64,000 bases of DNA, from contig JAEUHM010000054.1 in assembly GCA_016795485.1 (NCBI GenBank), positions 124,001 through 188,000 of the forward strand. Reading direction: 5' to 3'. Every line of letters begins with the position of its first letter. Within the stretch, counting starts at the first letter, position 1. Source of the stretch: Verrucomicrobiaceae bacterium. GTDB lineage: Bacteria; Verrucomicrobiota; Verrucomicrobiia; Verrucomicrobiales; Verrucomicrobiaceae. The position numbers and the translations under genes are program-made. The notes beneath the pieces were generated by a model that did not search any database, was not told where the DNA came from, and was given only the letters and a program-made list of their open reading frames with translations. Of the stretch, positions 39,011-47,554 are shown piece after piece.

Positions 39011-41143
39011 TCAGAGTCCCGATGCTTTACCCTCGCATTTTCTGGCGTTCTCCAAAAGGCTCTCTTGCTTGTCTAAAAGCCATGCTTTGCGATAGAGTTC
39101 CCCTGCCCTGAGGAACTTCCGCTCCATTTCAGCGACTTGAGCGTCTTTGATTAGAGTTTCATACTCTTTTACCTTTGGAGAAATCAACTTCTCGATAGCT
39201 CGCAGCCGATCAATGACAATCTTTGCTTCTGGCGGATGGGAGTTCATGACTTTGGCCCAGCTTTCAAGTGCACGCACTTTTTGGAGAGCCGTAATTGGAT
39301 GCGGTGAATCTAGTTCTCCAGATGGTTCAAACTGGTTGAGAAAAGCCAGCAATAGCCCGGAAGCAAAGATGGCATCCCGGCAAGGCTTCAGCGTACGCGA
39401 CAATGCCGATTCCGGAAGGCTATCAAACTCTTCAACTGCTTTGTTTGCATCGTTTAGCAGTTCTCTGCTAGGAAGAGTAGGTGTCTTCCAGTCCGCATCA
39501 ACCGCTCGCATTGCTTTGTCGGCCAACAACCTCTCAAATGACTTCAGAACAGCCACAAACTTGCCCCCATCGGCACTAGGCTGAACCTTCAAGAGTTCAT
39601 TCACTCGCTGGAGTGCTGCCGGCACATCGGCGATTCGAAGCTTTTCCGGAATCTCAGCAAGGAGGCTTCGTGCACCTTCGTGGTCTGACTTTGCCTTCAG
39701 TTGCACCTGTGACCACCATGCGCGAGTGACGCTGTCTTTTTCATCTAGAGACCGCCCGGCCTCATCGAAACGCGACAATGCAATAGATGCGTCTTTGCCC
39801 CAATGAGTGAGTGCATCGTTCATCCGAGCCAGTGCTGCGATTCGTTTAAGCGCATAGGCATCAGTTTCACTCAGAGTAGACGATACCAGCATCTGCGATT
39901 CTTCCATCAATCGTGAAAGCTGATTTGCTGTGCTCGTTGGAAGAGGCGATGGCAATGCCGTGAGAGTGTTCCCACCGATCTCCCAATGCTTTGATGCCAG
40001 AGAGAAGAGTGCAGTGGCTTCTTTCACCACTTGCTCCAGCCCCGCAGTTGTTCCTGCACTGGGTAACTTCATCGGAGCCTCGCCATGCACGACCGGGGTC
40101 TCAATGAGAAGGCTCAGTGTCGTCGAAAGATGGTCAATGGTCGCGTGCTGTTGGGCTCGGATAGCAGCAATGATGCTCTCCCTGCTCCAACGAGCCACGC
40201 CAATGATCTGGGCGAGCTTGTTTGATTCGACCCACGCGTCCACTAAAAGCTGTATGTCCTGAGTCGAAGTTTTGGCGGCAAGTGCATTGGCCTGATTCTT
40301 GATCCGGTCGTTGAGGACAGAAGTTGAGTCGACCGGAGCAGTGGGCAGTTCATCGCCTCGAATAGCGGTCAGTACGAACTCAATCTCCTGAGTGCGCTGA
40401 CGAGTCACCACCCCTCGAATCTGCTCGTATCGCAACTCAAAGTCAGGCCGAGCCGACCAGAGCGCCGTAGCCACTTTCTCGACCTGCTTTTCGTAGCGCA
40501 CCCATGCACGCTGGAATACAACCAGATCATCACGCGCTTTTCCATCGGTACTAGCTTTTAGCCTGTCATAGCTCGTTTGTAGCTGACTGTTCAAAAACTC
40601 GAGATCACCTTCCTCTCCAAAGGCATCGTCCAGCCGATCCCTACTTCCATTTAGATCGGGACTATCGGATACGGACGGGGACGTATTCACTGGTGTCTCC
40701 CGCAGGAGCTCACCTTCCCTCCAAACACCGGAGACGCGCCGACCATTGCGGTAAGTCATTGTTCCCGTCCCATGTTCATTCCAATTGTAAAAACTGCCTT
40801 CGTAAGACGCCCTATCCGATGAGGTGTGATACACCGCCCTGACCTGCCCTACGAGACGCCCACTCCTCATCACGCCAGCAAAGCTCGCCACAAGCTGCCC
40901 GGATTTGTCAAAAATGGACAGCGTTCCCTCCCCAGACGCGAATCCATCGGAATCACGCAGACCAGTCCACCGGACCTTGCCATCATAAGGCCGCCAGACC
41001 AACGCACCCGATGTCTCGTCAGCAACAGGTTTCTCCGCTGCCGCTACCACTGCGGGCGACAAGCACAATCCATAGAACGAAAACCAAGTGCAAAGAAAGA
41101 AGTTCAACCAGCAAGCGCCGGGGGACCGCGGAAGAGGAGCCAT
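39011..41143 (-). CDS. Large exported protein with MORN-like and LprI-like segments, unknown function
   Basis: A 710-residue protein with a signal peptide (about 1-36). Residues about 90-145 look like MORN-type repeats (RASYEGSFYNWNEHGTGTMTYRNGRRVSGVW). Residues about 178-245 resemble an LprI/DUF1311 domain (DLEFLNSQLQTSYDRLKAS ... LVVFQRAWVRYE) but without its usual cysteine pair. The remainder is long and helical with Leu/Ala-rich repeats and no recognised domain. It heads a two-gene operon, ending 2 bases before a membrane coiled-coil gene. Possible roles are in envelope support or regulation of a cell-surface enzyme; nothing in the sequence decides. Confidence 0.7.
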   Translation of the reverse strand: MAPLPRSPGACWLNFFLCTWFSFYGLCLSPAVVAAAEKPVADETSGALVWRPYDGKVRWTGLRDSDGFASGEGTLSIFDKSGQLVASFAGVMRSGRLVGQVRAVYHTSSDRASYEGSFYNWNEHGTGTMTYRNGRRVSGVWREGELLRETPVNTSPSVSDSPDLNGSRDRLDDAFGEEGDLEFLNSQLQTSYDRLKASTDGKARDDLVVFQRAWVRYEKQVEKVATALWSARPDFELRYEQIRGVVTRQRTQEIEFVLTAIRGDELPTAPVDSTSVLNDRIKNQANALAAKTSTQDIQLLVDAWVESNKLAQIIGVARWSRESIIAAIRAQQHATIDHLSTTLSLLIETPVVHGEAPMKLPSAGTTAGLEQVVKEATALFSLASKHWEIGGNTLTALPSPLPTSTANQLSRLMEESQMLVSSTLSETDAYALKRIAALARMNDALTHWGKDASIALSRFDEAGRSLDEKDSVTRAWWSQVQLKAKSDHEGARSLLAEIPEKLRIADVPAALQRVNELLKVQPSADGGKFVAVLKSFERLLADKAMRAVDADWKTPTLPSRELLNDANKAVEEFDSLPESALSRTLKPCRDAIFASGLLLAFLNQFEPSGELDSPHPITALQKVRALESWAKVMNSHPPEAKIVIDRLRAIEKLISPKVKEYETLIKDAQVAEMERKFLRAGELYRKAWLLDKQESLLENARKCEGKASGL

Positions 41144-41373
41144 AGGAAGACACTAAGGGAGAACCCTCCTCCAGCAGTGTCAAGCAAAGCAAATGCGTAG
41201 TCATCTGGACACGCATCGGAGACGTTGAATGCTTTCATACATAACTCCAACAATCTCAGTCATCGGCTAAGCCTACGAATTCAACTTGCATCTCTAACTA
41301 CTCCCAGAACGCTGGGTCGTTGTGAGCCGCGCTTGTTTCCAATTGTTAAGTACTCCAACACCTCTGTGACCAA

Positions 41374-42516
41374 TCAGGCGATCACCCATTTTCTAGGAAC
41401 TTCCCAGGGAGCGAGGTAGCGGCAGGCGTTGGTTTTGAAACTTGATGTTAGGGATTCAGGTTCCAGGTCGATACGGACCACAACCTCCTCGCACCTCTCT
41501 GGGTCACGACTTTGGACTTTGAATACTTCCTGGATGCATGAGCCAGCTGCCGCCCTGAGTTTTTCTAATACCTCGTGAGGACTGAGCTTGCGGCCGGCCA
41601 CATTGATACCTTGTCCGTTTGTATGAGTAAGGGACAGATGGCCCCCATATACTGTGCCAACATCCCAACTGAGATGATGACCCTGGCCAAATACCTCATC
41701 TGGCTCCACACAATCATAGCCAAGGCCAACGGATTTGCTCGAATATAACACCCTTCCAGATGGATGACATGTGGCTTCAACACCGGGCAGCAATTGACCG
41801 GTAAAGTGATGCCGATTTGATGCTCGACCGATCGCGACAGCTCCGGTCTCGCTTGTGCCATAAAGATTGCAAAGATCAGCGCCACGATCATCGACAAGCG
41901 GTGCCCCAGCAGATATCCGTCCCATTGTGTTGCCCAAGGGGACTTGAGCTAGGCTCCAGGCTTTCCAAAGTGACGGCACACCCAACAATATAGCTCGCCG
42001 ATGGTTTGCCAGAGCCTGAGTAACGGCAATTGGAAAAGGCTGCGGAAGCCAGTGCAGTTTCTGGCCTTTATAGATGACCTGCAAAAGCCCAGCCGTTAAG
42101 CCATAGCTGTGTGCTAGGGAAATCGGAGCAACAATCGCATCGCTCTCAACCATCTGAAGTGCCGCATAAATGCGGTCCACATCATCGCGAATCTGTGCTT
42201 CGGAAAAAAACTGGCACCGCCTAATGCCGCTAGCACCAACCGTTTGCTTGATGATCGCAGTGCTTTCCGGCAAAGGAATAGCCGGAGTTCGAAGTGGGCG
42301 GTCGCGCTCGACTACCTGGACTGGTATGTCATGCCGAAGGCCGCGTAGGATAGCAATTGCCATTTCGATGGCATCACCACGGGCTTCAATGAAGCCAGTC
42401 GCACCGACTCGGCTAGCTTCATCCAACTCTGCGAACCGAATGATCCGGTCAGGCTGCTGGATGGCCACGCTCTGACCATGCCGCGCCACTGTGTCTTGCC
42501 AAATTGAACCAAACAT
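41374..42516 (-). CDS. Short AMP-ligase-like protein (acyl-CoA synthetase family), C-terminus missing
   Basis: A 380-residue protein of the adenylate-forming family. The A5 motif LYGTSETG and the A8-like GINVAGRKLSPHEVLEKL are clear. The A3 phosphate loop is degenerate: the usual TSGSTGxPK reads QTVGASGIRRC. The protein ends at APWEVPRKWVIA, before the A10 region with the catalytic lysine, so it is probably inactive as a normal ligase or needs a partner. Start ATG 42514-42516 is chosen over a GTG 12 codons upstream. It lies divergent to two ketosynthase genes, a pairing known from aryl-polyene and related fatty-acid-like clusters. No acyl carrier protein or ketoreductase is near. Confidence 0.7.
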   Translation of the reverse strand: MFGSIWQDTVARHGQSVAIQQPDRIIRFAELDEASRVGATGFIEARGDAIEMAIAILRGLRHDIPVQVVERDRPLRTPAIPLPESTAIIKQTVGASGIRRCQFFSEAQIRDDVDRIYAALQMVESDAIVAPISLAHSYGLTAGLLQVIYKGQKLHWLPQPFPIAVTQALANHRRAILLGVPSLWKAWSLAQVPLGNTMGRISAGAPLVDDRGADLCNLYGTSETGAVAIGRASNRHHFTGQLLPGVEATCHPSGRVLYSSKSVGLGYDCVEPDEVFGQGHHLSWDVGTVYGGHLSLTHTNGQGINVAGRKLSPHEVLEKLRAAAGSCIQEVFKVQSRDPERCEEVVVRIDLEPESLTSSFKTNACRYLAPWEVPRKWVIA

Positions 42517-42633
42517 TTGAATCCTTTGCTGGTCGGCGATACAGACGGCCACACCAACTCCGCGAAAGTGACCACTTCCGCCGGGCGATCAAGTTTCCAG
42601 TTTCCCAGCAGCCTCGACGAACGTATCAAACCT

Positions 42634-43872
42634 GTGTTCAGTTCCCCGAAATGTCCCGTTTTCGTGTCAGGCATGGGACTCGTCACGCCCCTGGGCTTGA
42701 ATCAAGTCGATACCGAATCGAGTCTTCGAGCCGAAAAGCAGCATTTCTTGCCCGTGACACTGTTTGACGTAAGTCACAGAATAGCGAAGACGGCAGCAAG
42801 TATTGAACTACCCGAGCAACGGCTTTTTAGAAAAGTGCCCAAGCATCGGCAGCATCTAATAGATCGAGGCACAAAGATGCTGATGTTGGCGCTTCTCGAG
42901 TGTCTGGACCAAGCAGGGATCCAGACCCTTTCAGCCGTAGATGCGATGGTAATTGGCACATCCGCGGGTGCGATGCCGATTGGCGAAGACTATTTCCGTG
43001 CCGCTGTATGTAGCAGTGCCAAACAGCGAGGCCAGTTGGCGCGGATCCAGGCTTATCAGCCTCAACAGCAAATGGCCATGATTGCTGCGGAGTGGGACTG
43101 GCCAGGAAGTTGCTGCCTCATCTCAAACGCATGTGCCTCTGGTGCCAATGCCATTGGTCATGCTCTGGGAATGATCCAAACTGGCCGAGCCAAGCGAGTT
43201 CTAGCTGGGGGATACGATGCACTAGCAGAGTTGGTATTTGCAGGCTTTGATTCGCTGAGAGCTCTGGCCCCAAGTGGGATACCGAGACCATTCGATGCGG
43301 CTCGGGATGGACTGGCCCTTGGTGAGGGTGCTGCAATCATGTTGCTAGAAAGCGAAGAGGCTTTGTTAGAGAGGAAACGAACTGCATTGGCACGAGTGGG
43401 CGGCTATGCCACAGCTACCGACTTACACCACCTTACACAACCTGACCCAGAAGGGAAAGCAGCCATCAAGACAATGAACGGCGCCTGCCTCCACGCTGGG
43501 TTGAGGCCAGACATGATTGACTACATCAACTCTCACGGAACTGGCACCCCGCACAATGACGTAGCCGAAGCCATGGCGATAACTGCCTGGGCAGGTGATG
43601 CGGCATCCCGAATCGCCGTCAGTTCCACCAAGTCTTCGATGGGCCATCTCTTGGGTGGTGCTGGAGCTGTGGAGGCAGCAATCTGTGTGTTAGCTATGAA
43701 AGGCCAATTCCTTCCTGCGAGCCTCAACGTGCGGGAGAAAGACGCTGCAGTGAGATTCGACCTCGTGCAAAAAGCACGCCCTGCAAGCTTGCGGCATGTA
43801 TTAACCAACTCTTTTGGGTTCGGCGGAACCAACGCCACCTTAGCACTGAGTGATTTGGAGGTGAATAGATGA
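42634..43872 (+). CDS. Beta-ketoacyl-ACP synthase (FabF-type, active triad intact)
   Basis: A 412-residue ketosynthase if translation begins at GTG 42634, where PVFVSGMGLVTPLG starts the fold; an in-frame TTG at 42517 would add 39 residues but leave no space to the divergent gene. The catalytic triad is present: C167 in SNACASGANAIG, H301 in NSHGTGTPHND and H338 in TKSSMGHLLGGAGAVEA. SFGFGGTNATLAL closes the fold. It condenses malonyl-ACP with an acyl primer. It overlaps the next gene, a Cys-less ketosynthase relative, by ATGA. Together they resemble a KS/chain-length-factor pair. Primary fatty-acid FabF is less likely, as no fab genes are nearby. Confidence 0.9.
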   Translation: MFSSPKCPVFVSGMGLVTPLGLNQVDTESSLRAEKQHFLPVTLFDVSHRIAKTAASIELPEQRLFRKVPKHRQHLIDRGTKMLMLALLECLDQAGIQTLSAVDAMVIGTSAGAMPIGEDYFRAAVCSSAKQRGQLARIQAYQPQQQMAMIAAEWDWPGSCCLISNACASGANAIGHALGMIQTGRAKRVLAGGYDALAELVFAGFDSLRALAPSGIPRPFDAARDGLALGEGAAIMLLESEEALLERKRTALARVGGYATATDLHHLTQPDPEGKAAIKTMNGACLHAGLRPDMIDYINSHGTGTPHNDVAEAMAITAWAGDAASRIAVSSTKSSMGHLLGGAGAVEAAICVLAMKGQFLPASLNVREKDAAVRFDLVQKARPASLRHVLTNSFGFGGTNATLALSDLEVNR

Positions 43873-44879
43873 ACTTGCATGCGCTTGACCTGACCATCGA
43901 AGGTCTCGGTGTGGTCTCGCCTGCTGGCTGGGGACTGCCTCATCTAAAGACCGCTTGCAATCTTGGCATGCCATTGCCTACCCAAGAACTGCTGAGAACG
44001 TCAGGTCAGGCGCGGTCTTGGAGCTGTAGTGTACGTTCGGTTCCTTCACCGCCGGCAGACTACCTACCACGCTCACCAAGGTTGCGAAGAGCTAGTCCGT
44101 TGACCAAGTTTCTGCTGGGAGCCACGATTGAAGCCTTGAATGGACATACGACAGAGGGACTTGGGATCATCCAAGTGATGCAGAATGGCGCAGTGCAGTA
44201 TTCTGGGCGATTCTTTCACGAACTCCTAACCACCCCGAGCACTCCAAGCCCACTCATCTTTCCAGAGACGGTCTTCAACGCACCGACGTCCCATGTTGCG
44301 TCCTGCATCGCAGTATCTGGTGCTGTGACCACGTTGATCGGTGAAGACAATTTATTGATTGAGGCTTTGCAAACGGCGAGTCAGTGGCTCGAAGAAGGCT
44401 GCGTTGAGCGCGTACTAGTGCTAGCAGGTGAGGAACTGGACTGGCTGAGCACGGAAGCAGCTACCTACTACAACCGGAATCTCGTCGCCTCTGAAGGAGC
44501 AGGTGCCCTACTCTTAGCCAAGGGGAGATCTGGTGGCCCGAGGATCCGATTCACGACCGGGTTACACGGACACACTGGTTCGAGACGCAGAACGGTGATC
44601 CAAAAAGTAGCCGATTGCCTGACTGAAGACACGACCAGCAGTTGCGCCTTAGTGACCAGTGAGTCGGGCATCGCGAGACTGGACAGAGCAGAGTCTCAAG
44701 CCTGGAGTGAAGCAAAGTGGCAGCACTTTTCACCAAAGGTTGTTCTCGGACACAGCATGGGGGCGTCTTGTGCTATTCAAGCGGTATTGGCCGCTTCACT
44801 GCTAGACCAATACGAGAAAGTTGTTGTGTCCTGCCCTGGGGAGGTAGCCTCTGGAGGGCTAATCTTTAGTAGGCTGTAG
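43869..44879 (+). CDS. Ketosynthase-like protein lacking the catalytic cysteine (chain-length-factor-like)
   Basis: A 336-residue thiolase-fold protein, shorter than a full ketosynthase (about 410). It opens LTIEGLGVVSPAGWGLP and keeps the FNAPTSHVASCIAVSGAVTTLIGED segment, but the usual nucleophile Cys site reads GAVTT. ERVLVLAGEELDWL, EGAGALLLAKG and VVLGHSMGASCAIQAVLAA match late ketosynthase blocks; the HGTGT block is lost. This combination suggests a partner subunit that shapes the active site of the upstream ketosynthase, like a chain-length factor. The genes overlap by ATGA, so equal production is expected. The stop overlaps the convergent dehydratase gene by 14 bases. Confidence 0.75.
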   Translation: MNLHALDLTIEGLGVVSPAGWGLPHLKTACNLGMPLPTQELLRTSGQARSWSCSVRSVPSPPADYLPRSPRLRRASPLTKFLLGATIEALNGHTTEGLGIIQVMQNGAVQYSGRFFHELLTTPSTPSPLIFPETVFNAPTSHVASCIAVSGAVTTLIGEDNLLIEALQTASQWLEEGCVERVLVLAGEELDWLSTEAATYYNRNLVASEGAGALLLAKGRSGGPRIRFTTGLHGHTGSRRRTVIQKVADCLTEDTTSSCALVTSESGIARLDRAESQAWSEAKWQHFSPKVVLGHSMGASCAIQAVLAASLLDQYEKVVVSCPGEVASGGLIFSRL

Positions 44880-45804
44880 CGCTAGTAGGCGGAACGTTTC
44901 CACCCGACAGAATCGCGGCCACACGCTGGTCACCTGGGCGCTTAGACAATGCAGCTACAGACAATGCGCCGGAACCCTCGACGACGAGGCCAGTAAGTGA
45001 GCTTATATGGGCTTGTGCAGCTGCGACTTCTTCATCAGTCACTTCGACAATATCGTCGAGCCGCTGCAAAAACAAATTGAGGGCATCTGGATGAGGAGTG
45101 CTGCACGCCACCCCTTCTGCTAGACGCGTTGACGTAGGGTGCGTGATAAGTTTTCGACTCGCCAACGACAACGCGTAGGCTGGCGCGTGAGCGGATACCA
45201 CGCCGATCACTCGAACTTTTGGGCAAATCGCATCCCTCATCGCAATCACTCCACTGGCTCCAGAGCCTAAGCCAATCGGGACATAGACCTCTGCCAAGTT
45301 TGGGACTTGTTGAAAAAGCTCCAGCGCATACGTGGCTACGCCAAGAACAAGCCACGGATGATAGGAAGGAACAGCATGTAGCCCCTCCGACTCGGCGACA
45401 GATCGCGAGTGCTCGAGTGCCGACTGAAAGTCTTGACCGCTTTCAATGAGCCTTGCTCCCAGTGATCGAATCGCTGCATTCTTATGTTTAGGATTTCCAA
45501 TAGGCACAACGATGGTGCATGCGATATCAAGGCGCCGAGCGGACCAAGCGATAGAGCGCCCATGATTCCCGGTTGAAGCGGCGATGACCCCATTGATGTC
45601 CGGATGAGCATTGAGCAACTCTTCGAGATAGACGATTCCTCCCCTTACCTTGAAAGCTCCAGCAGGCGTTTGGTGCTCATGCTTGAGCCAGACCTCTCTT
45701 CCAAACAGGGCATCCAAAGCCGGATGATGACTCACCACCGTTTCAGGGACATGCAGCCTGACTCTGGGGACTACTGCCTGGACCTGTGCTGGCGTGGGTA
45801 TCAC
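44866..45804 (-). CDS. PLP-dependent threonine/serine dehydratase-like enzyme
   Basis: A 312-residue fold-type II PLP enzyme. The cofactor lysine lies in TPAGAFKVRGG (near residue 52), followed by AASTGNHGRSIAWSARR, the PLP-phosphate loop GLGSGASG, and the SGGN motif near the C-terminus. These match the single-domain threonine/serine dehydratase or hydroxyaspartate ammonia-lyase group; a C-terminal regulatory domain is absent. The start is a GTG at 45804 that overlaps the dapA stop (GTGA), so it is coupled to dapA. The exact amino acid substrate is not clear from sequence. It is the last gene of the map-trpA-dapF-dapA series. Confidence 0.85.
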   Translation of the reverse strand: MIPTPAQVQAVVPRVRLHVPETVVSHHPALDALFGREVWLKHEHQTPAGAFKVRGGIVYLEELLNAHPDINGVIAASTGNHGRSIAWSARRLDIACTIVVPIGNPKHKNAAIRSLGARLIESGQDFQSALEHSRSVAESEGLHAVPSYHPWLVLGVATYALELFQQVPNLAEVYVPIGLGSGASGVIAMRDAICPKVRVIGVVSAHAPAYALSLASRKLITHPTSTRLAEGVACSTPHPDALNLFLQRLDDIVEVTDEEVAAAQAHISSLTGLVVEGSGALSVAALSKRPGDQRVAAILSGGNVPPTSATAY

Positions 45805-46682
45805 GCAATGATCTTGAGACGCCTCAGTATTTCGGCAAGCTCTGCCTTACCGGCTTCGGACATGGCTGTCATGGGCAGACGGAGCTCAGGATCAATCATA
45901 CCTGCGAGACCCATGGCTGTCTTGATTGGTATTGGGTTAGTGGAGAGCTTCAAGAATGCAGCCAGCAATGGGTAGTAGCGATGATGGATATCTTGAGCCT
46001 CTGGCCAATTGCACTCCAACGCATGCGAGACCATCCGGCTGATAGCTCCAGGAATGATGTTGCTGGCAACGCTAACAACTCCAACAGCACCAACCGACAT
46101 AAAAGGTAGGGTTAGCGAATCATCACCGGAAAGCACCTCGAAGGTATTGGGCAACACTTGCTTCATCTGGCTGACCCGTTCAGGGTTTCCGCCAGCCTCC
46201 TTCATAGCACGAATGTTCGGGCAGGCCTCGACAAGCCGCACCACCGTGTCGACAGCGATCTCTATACCACAGCGTCCAGGGATGCTGTAAAGCATGATGG
46301 GCAGCTTGGTGCTCTGTGCTACGGCCTTAAAGTGCTGAAAAAGCCCTTCCTGTGTTGGCTTGTTGTAATACGGCGCGACTTGAAGAATAGCGTTAGCACC
46401 AGCAGCTTCAGCTTCTTGAGTCATCTCAACAGCCTCTCTCGTGCTGTTCGATCCAGTTCCCGCCATGACGATGCCGCGACCTGCCGCATACTCCACAGTC
46501 AGGCGAACCACTTGCTCGTGCTCGTCATAATCCAGTGTGGGTGATTCACCTGTCGTTCCGCATGGAACAACACCGCTAATCCCCTCATCAAATTGAAAAT
46601 CGACCAACTTCTTTAGGGCGGCCTCATCAATCTTGCCGTTGCGAAAAGGAGTAACGATGGCGGTGTGGGTGCCTGCGAACAT
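45801..46682 (-). CDS. dapA: 4-hydroxy-tetrahydrodipicolinate synthase
   Basis: A 293-residue enzyme of lysine and diaminopimelate synthesis that joins pyruvate and aspartate semialdehyde. The Schiff-base lysine is K161 in IRAMKEAGGN. T43/T44 in VPCGTTGESPTL, Y106 in QVAPYYNKP and Y132 in LYSIPGRCG are the conserved active-site residues, with R137 binding substrate carboxyl. Length is normal. It follows dapF by 43 bases and its stop overlaps the GTG start of the dehydratase gene. With dapF nearby it serves peptidoglycan and lysine supply. Confidence 0.97.
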   Translation of the reverse strand: MFAGTHTAIVTPFRNGKIDEAALKKLVDFQFDEGISGVVPCGTTGESPTLDYDEHEQVVRLTVEYAAGRGIVMAGTGSNSTREAVEMTQEAEAAGANAILQVAPYYNKPTQEGLFQHFKAVAQSTKLPIMLYSIPGRCGIEIAVDTVVRLVEACPNIRAMKEAGGNPERVSQMKQVLPNTFEVLSGDDSLTLPFMSVGAVGVVSVASNIIPGAISRMVSHALECNWPEAQDIHHRYYPLLAAFLKLSTNPIPIKTAMGLAGMIDPELRLPMTAMSEAGKAELAEILRRLKIIA

Positions 46683-46725
46683 AGTTTGGTCGATGATGTT
46701 TTAGGAAAGTGCCAAAGAAAGTGTG

Positions 46726-47535
46726 TTAAATCGTGACTTGGCCGGTGAAAACAAAGTCTGCCGGACCAAAAAGAGTCACATTTTCATATCCGGAACTCAC
46801 CACGTCAAATCCCACAGCTAGGATGTCGCCACCCTTCACTTGTACTTGGATTGGAGATGCCGTGCCAGAGAGTTGGTGATGAACGAGAGCACAAGCAACC
46901 ATGCCCGTCCCACATGCGAGTGTTTCATCTTCTACACCCCGCTCGTAGGTTCGAATGGCTATGCAACTGGGTGAGAGCGCTTTAACAAAGTTGGCATTGG
47001 TGCCCTTCGGCTTGAATGCATCATGATAGCGTAAGCCTGCACCCAACTTCCGAACTTCAGTCCCCTCAAGATCGTCCACAAAGACCACGGCATGTGGAAC
47101 CCCGGTATTGATGCTGTGCACCCTGAGAGCAGTTCCCCCAACATCGAGCGTCTGATTCAGCAGCATGCCATGTGGCGTGCTCATATTGATTCGAACCCGA
47201 TCTCCCACAAACTCAGCCGAGATCAAACCCGCCAGTGTCTCAAAAACAACTCGGTTGAGGCGGTCACCATGCAGGTGATTCACAAACCTACCGAAGCACC
47301 GTGCGCCGTTGCCACACATCTCAGCCTCACCACCATCAGCATTGTAATAACGCATCCGAAAGTCAGCTCCCTGTTGTGCTGGCTCAACAAGCAGAAGCCC
47401 ATCAGCCCCAATGCCACGATGACGATCACACAGACTGGCTATTTGGTTGTGTGTTAGGCTGAGGGACAGATCACGATTGTCCAGCATGACGAAGTCATTG
47501 CCAGCACCGTTCATTTTTGTGAAGTTCAGCGTCAT
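46726..47535 (-). CDS. dapF: Diaminopimelate epimerase
   Basis: A 269-residue cofactor-free epimerase turning LL- into meso-diaminopimelate. Catalytic cysteines are C74 in AEMCGNGARC and C208 in LACGTGMVAC. FTKMNGAGNDFVMLDN opens the fold and fixes the start at ATG 47533-47535; a longer in-frame extension has no family match. Other blocks are STPHGM, NTGVPHAV and ERGVEDETLACG. It lies 19 bases after trpA and 43 bases before dapA in one run of minus-strand genes, an uncommon linkage of tryptophan and lysine genes. Confidence 0.97.
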   Translation of the reverse strand: MTLNFTKMNGAGNDFVMLDNRDLSLSLTHNQIASLCDRHRGIGADGLLLVEPAQQGADFRMRYYNADGGEAEMCGNGARCFGRFVNHLHGDRLNRVVFETLAGLISAEFVGDRVRINMSTPHGMLLNQTLDVGGTALRVHSINTGVPHAVVFVDDLEGTEVRKLGAGLRYHDAFKPKGTNANFVKALSPSCIAIRTYERGVEDETLACGTGMVACALVHHQLSGTASPIQVQVKGGDILAVGFDVVSSGYENVTLFGPADFVFTGQVTI

Positions 47536-47554
47536 CGATTTTGGGGCATAGACG

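Noticed and set aside
42517-42633. TTG start adding 39 residues to the ketosynthase
   Set aside because: The added residues do not look like the family N-terminus, and the start would touch the divergent gene's ATG, leaving no promoter space.
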